64,000 nucleotides of DNA. Origin: Lenzites betulinus (taxonomy: Eukaryota; Basidiomycota; Agaricomycetes; Polyporales; Polyporaceae). Numbering within the stretch: position 1 is the stretch's first letter; the number at the start of each line of letters is the position of its first letter. A model generated the notes under the pieces. That model made no database searches and had not been told where the DNA came from. It saw only the letters and a program-made list of their open reading frames with translations. Shown here piece by piece: positions 34,901-44,461 of this stretch. Location: contig JABYQU010000006.1 of NCBI GenBank assembly GCA_022264855.1, positions 124,001-188,000 on the forward strand, given 5' to 3'. A program made the translations under genes and the position numbers.

Positions 34901-37900
34901 CCTGGCCGATTCGCCCCAAAACTAGCGCGTCTTACTCGGGCGATCTCAGGCTACAATCGAGCGCAAACGCAATGATAATTGGGTAAGTACTGATCGTGCT
35001 ACAGGAGATACAGTGAAAGTGCAGAAGAGGGCGACAAAGAACGGGCGATATCTCGTCCGTTCTTTGTCGCCTCGGCGCGCAAAGTACTTTCCCATGACGG
35101 GGTAAGCAAGCGCGTTAGAACGAGCCGTCATGCGCGCGAATCGGCCGACGGACGGTGGAGCTGCGCTCCGCCCACCCCGGGGGGAGTGCAGCTCCTCCTC
35201 CTGTGCTTGTATTTGATTCGTTTTTGCTTGCACTGGCTTTATTCGTTCACTCATACACTCTACTCCACAGGTAAAACGTCCTCTGAACAAACTACACCCC
35301 ACAGACACGTCGAGGAGGGTGGGTAGTAGTCCCACTACTACCCACCTTCCTCGACGCATAGCGCAGCCGTCTCTGCGCGTATCGCCGCGGAAAATGTACC
35401 GCCAGAAAGCGGCGGAACGCAGCTTTCTTTCGGTACCTTTTGCGCGGCGACGCGACCACGTAGCGCGTCGCTGTTGATATGTGCTCCTCCTGCCTCCCAG
35501 CTGCATCCCCTCCCCTTCCACCTCTTCACAGGAGCTGTGATATGCTGACATCATGTGTATAAACATCTAATGTAGTGTATACATCTATTAAATGATACAT
35601 TACATGCATCTGAACTGCACAAACAACAAAACTGAGCAAAACTGAGCAAAACTGTGAGTTTTGCACACTACTTTTGCTGCTACATAGCTAGTTACAAGTC
35701 CAATATATTTATACATCATCCACATCGATAGACATCGTTTATAGCTTCCAGACAAGCCCAAGAACATAAAAATCGGCCAAGAACTCGGATTGCTATGCTA
35801 CACAGTGTTCTACAGAGATGTCCAGTAATGTACAGTACATCCAAATTTGCAGAAGTTGCTCGAGACCGTCTTAAGACGGTGGGCGGCTACCTGCATCTGT
35901 GCACTGATAACAAAATATCTCCGTCAGTTCCCATCCGTTTCCCTTGCAATTTCGTTTACCGGTAGCGGTCCCACAACGTATTACTCGTGCCAGCTTTTGT
36001 GACAATCGGTGGGGCGGATCGTGCGCAGCAAGGATGTATATTATGACTATAGATAAGCAGATTGAACACCCAAACGGGCGCCGATTGTCTTGTACTTTGG
36101 TGTACACATAGCGATGGCCTATAAACGTATTTGGAAGAAGACAGGGTGTGATTTGAAGCGTTTTACATGAATCTATTGATAAAACATCTGGTTACAATGT
36201 ATAGAACACAGGATAGCCTCTTGCGAAGGTTTCTGCGGTCGAATCGCCGCACAAAAGGCACCGTTGGAACGCTGTGCTGCACTGCGTTCTGACGGTGCCT
36301 TCTGCGCCGCGATACGCGCAGAACTGGCAGTGCTATGCGTCGAGGAAGGTGGGTAGTAGTCCCACTACTTCCCACCCTCCTCGACGAGGTTCTAGCCCTT
36401 GTTTTGATTGTAAAACGTCTTTCCTGTAGCATAGAATGTATTAGTAACTAAATGAAACGAATGCGAGCCAAATTGAACGAGATATGAGCATAAGAGGTGG
36501 AGCTGCACTCCCCCCGGGGTGGGCGGAGCGCAGCTCCACCGTCCGTCGGCCGATTCGCGCGCATGACGGCTCGTTCGAACCCGCTGGACTCCCTCGTCAT
36601 GGGAAAGCTATTCGCGCGCCGAGGCGACAAGGAACGGACGAGATATCGCCCGTTCTTTGTTGCCTCTTGTGCACTTTCACTGTATCTCCTGTAGCAGAGT
36701 CAGTACTTACCTAATTCCCGTCCAGTTTGCGCACGATTGTAGCGTAGGTACATCCGAGTAACATGCGCTAGTTTTGAAGCGAATCGACCGAGAACCGAGC
36801 GAGGGAGAGGCGGAGGAAGCAGCAGGGGGGTGTGGCTGAGGGCAAACTTGCCTAATTGGGATGTGGCTGAGAGGGAGGCACAGGCGCGCGCGGGAAAGTC
36901 CCGGGGAGATGAGATAAGGCCATTATCTGTGTTAGATAAGAGATTAGAGGCCCCCGGGGGTGCCAGCACTGTCCCCCGGGCCTGCCTACCATATTAGGCA
37001 GGTCCCGGAGGGCAGCGCTGGCGCTCCCGGCCGCCCGTGATACATCAGGAACACTTCCTGTTCCTGATGTAAAGCAGCGCGGAGTCCTAAACGGTTCCTG
37101 ATACATCAGGAGTACATCAGCTGGTGGGTATGTTATAAGCTATATCATGTAACCGCGGCTGATGAGCTCGAGCTGATACTTCCTGCTGTTTGAACATAGC
37201 AGGATGATATGATTCCTTTACGAGAACGTGATCAATCTCATGCCGCACGGTCTACTGTCTGGACGCGCATCAAAATCACCAAATGGCCAAGCGTCAAGGC
37301 CCTATCTTTCGAGGCAGCGGCTGAGCGCTACGGTGCGCTCTATCTCACTGACGCACTGGCGCGATTCGTTGTCCAGTACCGCAATCCCGATCTATCCGCC
37401 GCTGAAGTCGAGCAAGAATCTCTTGCAGTCAGCTTTCGCTTTCGCAAGATACCAGCCTTTCACAAGCTCAAGTTCACCCTGGACGACGCACAAGACCTTG
37501 GCATCATGGACAGCATACAAGACGTCGCCCACGCACGTCCGGAGCGGAAGGACAAGCATGGAAGGATCGTACCTGGCAGGTTTGACTCTGTGCTTGTCAA
37601 TGATGGTACCGGTGGCGCGTCGGGCATTCAAGGTCAGTACGGTCCACTCTTCCTATACAAAACTAACTCTTATACACCAGGATATCATGTTGCACAACTA
37701 CGTCTTGTCTTCAAGCTCTCCCAGGCTGCATGCCGAGACCTCTTCCCTGATGTTCTTCCACCCGGTCACCTGGCGTACATCGAGCGCTTCTCCAGCTTCA
37801 CCGCTCCGGACCCTATTCACGGCCTCTATAAGGTTACTCGAAGTCGCGATCCAGCTGGTGCGCGCCTTGCAAGCGTGGTTGAAGTCCGGAACATCCGACG

Positions 37901-38033
37901 CAGCTGCCATCTTCTCCCCGTATCGGGCACGGTAGTGCCGCGGGAATGGACTAGTAGCACGGTGCTCGATTGCTCTGATAGTTTCTGGGTTAATCCTTTC
38001 GTCGACCTGCATATGTATATGACCTTATTCTAA
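31942..38033 (+). CDS. Plavaka-type transposase (copy 3), 1097 aa, intron 4 hosts element B
   Basis: Exons 31942-32799, 32854-33144, 33198-34559, 37203-37632 and 37681-38033 sum to 3294 nt with every junction in frame. Start MSSSRKPAKPKFCPGCRKHF gives a CPGC/H-type finger, followed by an acidic linker. The core has DIHTGKWWWETQ, ATIIPVIISSDKTQL, AVYIGDYPEQLLVT, CPKCDITRGD, LPYVNIFRFITPDILHQLYQ, AVRGLLDFIYLAQYPAHTSD and ERLHIDFAKDAYRATNHKD. The tail after the giant intron reads WTRIKITKWPSVKALSFEAA, FDSVLVNDGTGGASGIQ, HVAQLRLVFKLS, PDPIHGLYKV and NPFVDLHMYMTLF. The donor is CCG|GTATGT at 34560 and the acceptor CATAGCAG at 37202, both phase 0. If that 2643-nt intron is removed the protein looks complete; if not, it stops at CQPLL. 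Confidence 0.82.
34572..35200 (+). repeat. element B left inverted arm
   Basis: Contains the palindrome ACATCAGGAACAGGAAGTGT with its TCCTGATGT partner near 34623-34645, the AATATGGTAGGCAGG hairpin region near 34693, and the hairpin CGACAAAGAACGGGCGATAT at 35032-35069. Confidence 0.8.
35308..35356. repeat. inner hairpin, element B left
   Basis: A 23-bp stem with one mismatch and a 3-base loop: CGTCGAGGAGGGTGGGTAGT pairs with ACTACCCACCTTCCTCGACG. A mirror copy lies at 36338-36386 inside the other half of the element. Confidence 0.85.
35865..35880. repeat. central perfect palindrome, element B
   Basis: ACCGTCTTAAGACGGT, 16 bp, perfectly self-complementary. It lies about 25 bp from the exact middle of the element and shares the core CGTCTTAAGACG with element A. 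It is preceded by CTACACAGTGTTCTAC and GTACAGTAC. Confidence 0.8.
36338..36386. repeat. inner hairpin, element B right
   Basis: Counterpart of 35308-35356, with the same 23-bp stem design and CCC loop. It gives a second tier of inverted symmetry inside the terminal arms. Confidence 0.85.
36494..37120 (-). repeat. element B right inverted arm
   Basis: Inverted copy of 34572-35200 with scattered mismatches. The largest cluster of differences faces the left-arm segment near 35095-35125. Ends with GAGTACATCAG. Confidence 0.8.
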
Positions 38034-38218
38034 ACTCTATACAGACGTTCTTCCGGGCGACCCAGGTACCTTACTCTCACCGTTAGAGTAATTCTGAGCA
38101 AAACATAGTAATATATTGGTCTAAAATAGCGAGCCCCCGTCTTCAGATCTCACATTGGTACTTATTTGCCCGGCTGTCTCCTCAAGAGGACTCGGAAGTA
38201 ACCATTAGTACTAATTGG

Positions 38219-39211
38219 CCAGGGGGGTTTTTCCTGATGCGCCGGGGATTGCTGCTTCTTGGGCAGCGAGAGTTTGGGCAGATGTTACTCGCACTAATCC
38301 CGGACCTTTCAAGTATCAACTCACCAGCAGAATCGAAAAGATTGTACGTATCCATTCACCCCATTGACGACTTTGCTACCCCATTGACTTGAGCATCATC
38401 CCGTAGATCACCAGTAGAAACTCGCATGCACGTGGCGCCCTGCGCGATCGCGTACGCCCGCTCATCGTTCAGACGTACGGCCTGTTCGAAGACCTTACGG
38501 ACCGCGCCAAGCAGCATAACATGTCCACGTATACCTATCTCCTCGATCGTGATGGTCGGCACGCCCCCGAGCCTCGTTTCTACTTCAATGTAAGTTGTAC
38601 TTATACGCGTTTCGTTCACCGTAGTGTCTCTGATGATTCTTCAATTCAGGATGTCGCCGCTCGCCTCGGGTTCGCGGGGAACAAGATCATCAAAACGGTG
38701 CTCAAAGAACATTGGTTTGCCGGCCCAGAAGCTCCCGGCGTAAAGTATGCATCGCAGTTCTCGCCGCTGCGAGACGTCACGCTCGCACTTGTGTTCACCT
38801 CAGTATGTAATCGCTCACACTTCCCTGCGCACGCCCACACTAACATACACCGTGCTACAGATCGAGTACTGTCTGGATCAGTGGGCCACGGGCCATCTCG
38901 ACAGAGAACTGGCGTTCTCGAACAATGTATACCGGGTAAAGTATCAGCAGCACCTCCGGTGCATCCAAGAATGGGGCAGCCTCGACCCCGTCGCCTCGTG
39001 CGCTATCCGCCAGCGTATGCATGACCGCGCTAGGTAAGTGCTGTTATGATCTCATTACTTCTCAGGTATCACAAGCTCATGTCCTCTCGATCTCAGACGT
39101 TCTTCAGGGGCCCCGCCGGAGGTTCTGCCCCCAACAGGCCTCTCCGATGCCGCACGCGAACGCCTCCGTTTGGATATGGCGGCACAGGTCGCAGAGGAGT
39201 CCGATGCCTAA
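38219..39211 (+). CDS. DUF6532-domain protein (copy 2), 5' end unresolved
   Basis: A first recognisable exon ends at 38343 (DAPGIAASWAARVWADVTRT, then YQLTSRIEKI). It is followed by exons 38407-38589, 38650-38802, 38861-39033 and 39097-39211, all in frame. Motifs in order: ARGALRDRVRPLIVQTYGLF, APEPRFYFN, GNKIIKTVLKEHWFAGPEAP, YASQFSPLRDVTLALVFTS, IEYCLDQWATG and YRVKYQQHLRCI, a good DUF6532 match. The tail is LSDAARERLRLDMAAQVAEE and stops at TAA 39209-39211. A possible acceptor GGCCAG lies at 38213-38218, but no start codon or N-terminal disordered exons were found before the Plavaka stop at 38033. The copy may therefore be 5'-truncated by the transposon, or its early exons may be too short to see. 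Confidence 0.62.
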
Positions 39212-40087
39212 GGCCCTCCGGAGCCCGCGATTGTCTCGTAACGTAGAACGCGCCTGAACATGAGGCTGTGAATTCCCTGTATCAGACCCAACGTGAAATG
39301 CATATATGTCCCGTAAATTTTGTTTCCAACCTGAGTGCTTCGGTATCAAGCGCGGTATACAGTAGTTAAAGGATTGTTACGGACGCCTACGGTAGCGCTA
39401 CGGTCGATGTACATAATCGCCTGTGAGCGCCTCTGTAGCTGTGTATGCCACCTACATGTGCCCGGTAACCGGGGCTTGTCTACGACGCAACGGTAGCTAC
39501 ATATGCTACTGAGGCTTATGTAGCAACCCCGGTTTTTCCTGATGATAGTGTATATTATGTGTGCGTGCAGTGAGGGAGGATTAGAGTGAGTGAGTGAGTG
39601 AGTGAGTGTATTGTTTGACTGCTCGATAACGTACTACAACCCGAAAACCGTATGTATGCACCAGTATAACAAACAGTACTTAAGTACAGAAGAGAATGTA
39701 CAGGGCACCGCGCGATCGCGCGACGCGCCCGGAGTGTGACGGGTTAAGCGCCCACTATCGCAAGTTCGCCGAACGTTCTTTGCGGTTCCGTTCTCAAAAT
39801 CATCGCGAGTGCGATCCCCTGGTCACCGTGATCAAATTTTGGCTGGGCGTGATCTCCAGATCACGGGCAGCCGACCAGAGCCTAAGAATCTCTCGGGTTC
39901 TGTACGTACGAGTTGGCTCTGTATGGTACGTACATCTCGCTGCGATGTGGGGTTATGCGCCAGCCGCTGATTCGTCTGTAGGACATGTTGTGACCGTACA
40001 AAAACCGCCCATCAGTCCATAGAGCCTCCGGCAGTAGACCTGCGTCCTGTATACCCCTACTGAAGCCATTCCAATGGTCTGGAGAAA
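39212..40087. other. non-coding; GAGT microsatellite and an inverted-repeat patch
   Basis: 39584-39608 is a tetranucleotide run of GAGT. 39455-39535 has small inverted repeats (ACCGGGG with CCCCGGT, TACGGTAGC with GCTAC) that could be a short MITE remnant. No gene was seen. The right part is the 3' flank of the GPI-protein gene. Confidence 0.5.
39584..39608 (+). repeat. (GAGT)n microsatellite
   Basis: About six uninterrupted GAGT units in the spacer between DUF6532 copy 2 and the GPI-protein gene. Confidence 0.9.
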
Positions 40088-41030
40088 TTACAGAACAGCC
40101 CATGCCCCTGCACCCACCCCCGCCAACACCACCGCGATCCCGCCCGCGAGCGGCCCTTGCAGAGCATGCAACCCGGGCATCGCCCGCAGCGCAGCGTTGT
40201 TCGTCGGTGAGGTCGTCCCCCCGCTGCTACACAACAGTCCGGTCAGCCAAACGCAATCCGCACCTGGACCAAGGCCCACTCACGTCACCGTCGCGTTCCC
40301 GCTCCCCGACGCGCCCGCGCTGCCCGACGCAGGCGAGGTCGCCGACGGCTGGGATGCCGCGCCCGAGCCCGAGCCCGAGCCCGAGACCGAGGCAGAAGCA
40401 GAAGCAGAAGCGGAGGTAGAGGCAGCGGCGGTGAGCGCGCTGAGCTCGGACGCGACGTCGCCCGTGAACGCGGTGTACACGCTGCCCGCGAAGGACGTGA
40501 GCTCGCCGAAGCCGCTCGCCGCGAGCGTGATCGCTGCGCCGTTTGCGCTTTCGACGACCGTCACCGCTTCGCCGCCGACCGCTGTGGAGCGCGAGTGAGT
40601 ACATGCAGATATGAACACGCTCTCAAGTTCAGGGAGGGAGAGAGAGAGAACGTACAGGTGATGTGGGTGGCGAGCGCGCCGATGGCGGAGGTCGCGTCGC
40701 TGAACAGGGATCCAGCTGTACGAGGAGACGCACTGTTAGATATGACATCCAACTGCCCATTGGCACGGGACGAGAGGCCTCACCTTCGCCGGTGGCCTGG
40801 GAGAACGCAGAGCCTGCGGCGGACGTGAGCGAGTCCAGAGCACTCCCGACTGGAATCGTAATCACGGTGACCAATCAGTACGAGCGCGACACTCCGGATT
40901 CCGGCATGCATAGCGACATACCGTCCTGACGCACGTTCACCGCGCGGCGGTCCAAGGCAGACGCGTTAGCGAGCTGTGAGCCCGCGAGAAGAATGGCGAG
41001 GAGTGATGAAGAAGGGAGCTTCGCGAGCAT
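40088..41030 (-). CDS. secreted GPI-anchored-type Ser/Ala/Gly-rich surface protein (223 aa)
   Basis: Exons 41030-40922, 40849-40784, 40715-40656, 40581-40284 and 40226-40088 close exactly (672 nt). Residues 1-24 form a signal peptide (MLAKLPSSSLLAILLAGSQL), followed by a DRR processing-like site near residue 27. The middle repeats a loose amphipathic unit (GSALDSLTSAAGSAFSQATG, then GSLFSDATSAIGALATHIT). It is followed by an O-glycosylation-prone tract built from Ser-Ala and Ser-Gly pairs (STSASASASASVSGSGSGSG) and an NATVT glycosylation site. The C-terminus (ALQGPLAGGIAVVLAGVGAG, then AWAVL) is a hydrophobic tail without charged end, as in GPI-anchor signals. A cell-wall or membrane surface location is inferred. 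I recognise no catalytic domain. Confidence 0.8.
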
Positions 41031-42803
41031 CGTGCGGTATGCGGATGGGGTGAACTAGTGAGATGACGGGAGAAGGCAGGTTTCGCTCTCACTCGAGGCT
41101 TGCGCACGGAGTCCAGGCTGCGGAACGTACAGGGGTGCACAGGAATGCAGCATTTATACCGCGCCCCTCAAGCAGGCCCGGACATTTGCGCGCGTCCTGG
41201 ATCGAGGCTCTGCACCGCCGCAGTAGGTGCAGTGCGCACCCGAAGCTGGAGGACGCAACTTACGACTGCCATCAGCGTCGGATGTGTGCCCCACATAGGC
41301 TCCTGTCATATGTGGTCTGCGACTAGTCTGCCGTCGTGCGCTCGTCACCGTTGCCGCTGTCGACGCTGGGGCTACGACTGATTGGGGCGCCTGTATTCGC
41401 ATGGGTGCGACGGGAGAGCAACTGCGATCATGAACGTCTCTCGGGTCCCTTCCAATTCAAGTTGTCGGCTTGGATTGAAGAGCTACAGCTGCCCAAACTC
41501 ACTTCTTCTGCGAGGCGACTGGCAGCGATCGAGCTTGGCTGAGGTAAGACTGGAACTTACGAGCATGCTCCGTACGATGCAGGCTGTCGTGCACCAAACA
41601 CATCCATATTCAAGCGATGCGCAAGGCAAGCAGCCAGGCAAACAATAGGCGGCGCCACGGGAACGGACCTTTACGTCCTCCCGCCCTCCGCCTCCACTGT
41701 GCCTGCACGCTCATGCTAATGTTGTGTAGAGCGCAATCTTCGTGACCACAATCCGTGATGGACATGAACGCGCAGCTCCAGACCAGCCCGGACTTGGTGA
41801 CATGACTACCCGCGTAGAGGCGGGGAGGGGAGGCACATTGTATCTTTCCGGCACGGAGGTTTGGGTGAGTTCGTGCGATAGATGGTCAATTTCAACGCGT
41901 GTGAGTCATGTGGATCCGTTCGTGAACCAGCTGCCACTTACTGGGTGAAGTAGGGCCCTAAGGTGTCGTAAGATACAATTTGGCGAATACTGGTCGGAGA
42001 GGGCATTCAGTTTGAGGCCATACTGCTACTCGCGCGACTCCGAGAGTGTCCTGTCCATGAGGACATACCTGAGGATGGGAACCCGAAATTGCGCATATCC
42101 AACATGCTCACAGAACATTCAAGTGGGGGACCAAGCTGAAGAGCCGCGCGTTGAGAGCCTACTGTCATTGTTTGAACTGTCAATGTGACGTCTGAGCTGT
42201 TGACGGCGTCACTAGGGGTCTTCTCGGGTGGATGTTATGTTCCCCATTTGTGATGTTCATGAAGTACAGAAGAACAGTTGCAAGGCTGGGATTACGAGGA
42301 CGGAACGTGGTCGAGGGACAGTACGACGAACGGCCACCGCGACCAAGAGGATTCGGCTAATGCCGGCGCTCGCAAGCGCCCGTGAAAGCTAAGCGTTGTG
42401 AACTGGACCCAACCTGCCGCTCGTCTGTTCAGCTTTTCTTTGTGCCCTTCGATAGCTGGAGTGCGCCTTCGAGTGGGCCACTCAGACTGTCCGATATTAA
42501 CGAGGACGAGAGGGGCGGTGAGGGTAGCACTGGGCCACTATCTCGGAAGACCGTCGATCACATCCGAGATTTAGATCTCAAAACAAAGGCGAATTGGCCA
42601 AGTCTTAGTTTGAATGAAACGCTTTTCTCTTCAAGGTCTACCACCTCGAAGTCAAACTACAGTCACAGTTGCCGTGGCGCTCATGTAAGCATTGCTTCTC
42701 TAGCACATTCAAGTTCTCAATGCGAGTTTTCGTCGGACGCTGAATGCCGGCAGCCCCCTATCTAGCTCAAGCCCGCTCAGTATCAGTGGCTAGCAATATC
42801 GCA
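41031..42803. other. intergenic and promoter region of the BTB array
   Basis: No gene recognised; the frames present lack splice support. 42541-42803 shares blocks with the region upstream of BTB gene 2 (CGTCGATCACATCCGAGAT, and CAGCCCCCTATCTAGCT close to the ATG) and so is probably the duplicated promoter. Confidence 0.45.
42559..42580 (+). promoter_or_regulatory. conserved block upstream of BTB gene 1
   Basis: CGTCGATCACATCCGAGAT followed by TTAGATCTCA. The same block stands upstream of BTB gene 2, and a weaker form (CGGGATCTCAGATCTCA) upstream of gene 3 near 45870. It may be a shared regulatory site or only a trace of the tandem duplication. Confidence 0.4.
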
Positions 42804-43911
42804 ATGTCCATGTCAATAGCCAATAGCGCCCCCGCAGCGAAGCGGAAGAGAGGAGATGAGGACGTCAAGACCACCCCCGGCGGATTCGAATTCGAGCGCG
42901 ATGCGGAGTTTTGGCTTGAAGACGGAAACCTGGTCCTCGTCGCCCGAGATACGGGTTTCCGTGTCTACCGGGGGCTCCTCGCCTCTCAGTCAGAGGTCTT
43001 CGGGGGCATGTTCGAAGCGGCAAGCCCGAGCACTGGCGATAGCTTTGACGGCTGTCCTGTTGTACACCTCTCCGGCGATGCTCCGGAAGACTTGCGGCAT
43101 CTCCTACGCGTGATTTTACCAAAGACTCAGAGGAGGTAAGACGATCTTTCGGACGATGTCAAAATCGCATTCACTCATCGGTATATGCGCAAGGTTCTCT
43201 GCACAGCCGAAGAAGGACATAACATTCGGCCAACTCTCAGCCATCGCACGCCTCGCCCACAAATACAACATCGCCGACCTCGAGACACAAGCTTCTGCCA
43301 TGCTCCAATCGGCCTACGTGCCAAAGTACAGCGAGCTCGACCGCCTACAGGCACTCCGCAAGCTTGGCGAGACCGCTCCCGCCGACGGCGGCGACAACTA
43401 CGTTTTCGACGACATCTGCGCGATCGGTGCCGTCAACTGCGCCCGCCTCCTCGATCAACCGTCCGTCTTGCCTTACGCCATGTACATCTGCTGTGGCCTC
43501 GGAGGCCGCGTCCTTGACGGGTGGACGCGCGAGGATGGCACGGTCGAGCGGCTCAGCACGGAAGACACGAAACGCATCATGGACGCCTGCGAGCTGCTGG
43601 CGCAACACGCGCAGCGTGCCTTCTTCACAATCTTCAAACTCGCCCCATGCAAAGGCGCGTGCGATACGCCCGAAGATTGCACTGATGCACTCGCACAGAT
43701 TTTGACGGCGGCGGGGCGTAGCATTGGCACCCGGCGCACGCACGACACACTGCACTCGTGGGAGGCTGAGATCAAGGCCATGAGCTCTCGCACCGACCTC
43801 TGCCAAGTTTGCGAGGATGTGATGGTGATACATAGCGAACAGGAGAGGCAAAAAGCATGGAAACTTTTACCGCATTTCTTTGGCATAGATATGCTTTTGG
43901 GGCTCAGTTAA
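42804..43911 (+). CDS. BTB/POZ-domain protein, tandem copy 1 (349 aa)
   Basis: Exons 42804-43135 and 43194-43911 join in phase 2 (AG|G). The start MSMSIANS is chosen by comparison with copy 2. A basic KRKRGDEDV patch near the N-terminus resembles a nuclear signal. The BTB core follows: EFWLEDGNLVLVARDTGFRV, YRGLLASQSEVFGGMFE, DGCPVVHLS and DLRHLLRVILP, then ITFGQLSAIARLAHKYNIAD. The C-terminal part has conserved cysteine pairs (CGLGGRVLDGW, CKGACDTPEDC, CQVCEDV) and ends with a HFFGIDML motif. BTB proteins dimerise and often serve as cullin-3 adaptors or transcription factors; neither role can be shown here. Copy 2 has an exon 2 of exactly equal length (718 nt). Confidence 0.85.
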
Positions 43912-44461
43912 TGAGAGCTTTGTTACCCATGTTGTGGCCAATATGTACTCAGGATTGTATACTTACATGCGGTCCAAATTGCCACTCACTCACCCACTCG
44001 GTACTTCAAGAGCGCCGGTCTGCGGTGGCTCATCCTTCCCTCAAGTTAATTTTTTGCAATTCGACGTGCCTAAATAGACGACGGCGACAGTTCAATGCGG
44101 CGGATCGGAGCTGGTCAGGTAGCACCTAATTTGCTCTCGAGGCTACGGTAGCGGAACACCGTCGATCACATCCGAGATTCCAGATCTCAGAAATTAATGT
44201 CAAGTCTAACTAAAATCTGCAGAGGACTCGCGCGCGTTTGGTGGAGCTCTACTCTCTTAAACGCCTACCATCCCGAAGTTGAGCTCAATCTTTAGCTGCG
44301 CGGGCCCTTCATGTGAGCATTGTTTCTGTATCGTGCAGACGCTCCTAGTGCAACAGCGAGCTATCCACAGCTCACAGTCTTCCCACCCAGACGTCGGACA
44401 CCGAGTGTCAGCCCCCTATCTAGCTTAAGCATACTGAGTACCCGTGCCAAGAAATATCGCC
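43912..44461. other. spacer and promoter of BTB copy 2
   Basis: Carries the duplicated block (CGTCGATCACATCCGAGAT at 44159-44177) and CAGCCCCCTATCTAGCT just before the ATG. No other feature. Confidence 0.5.

Larger units (their letters stand above)
34572..37120. mobile_element. Element B: 2.55-kb non-coding foldback element inside the Plavaka intron
   Basis: The left end is CTGTTGTAGTTCTGATGTAT, identical to element A over 24 bp. The right end, read inwards, is CTGATGTACTCCTGATGTAT. The arms 34572-35200 and 36494-37120 are inverted repeats with scattered differences, so this copy looks older than A. Order of landmarks matches A: terminal CTGAT-ATCAG palindrome, a CCTGCCTAAT hairpin followed by a G-run, a GGCTTTCCCGCGC block, an ACAATCG-CGCAAACGC block, a CGATATCTCG hairpin, inner inverted hairpins and a central CGTCTTAAGACG palindrome. 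No coding potential is apparent. It begins 12 bp after the intron donor and ends about 80 bp before the acceptor. Confidence 0.8.

Noticed and set aside
42382..42765. Plus-strand 127-codon frame before BTB gene 1
   Set aside because: It overlaps the duplicated promoter block and has no counterpart before genes 2 and 3.
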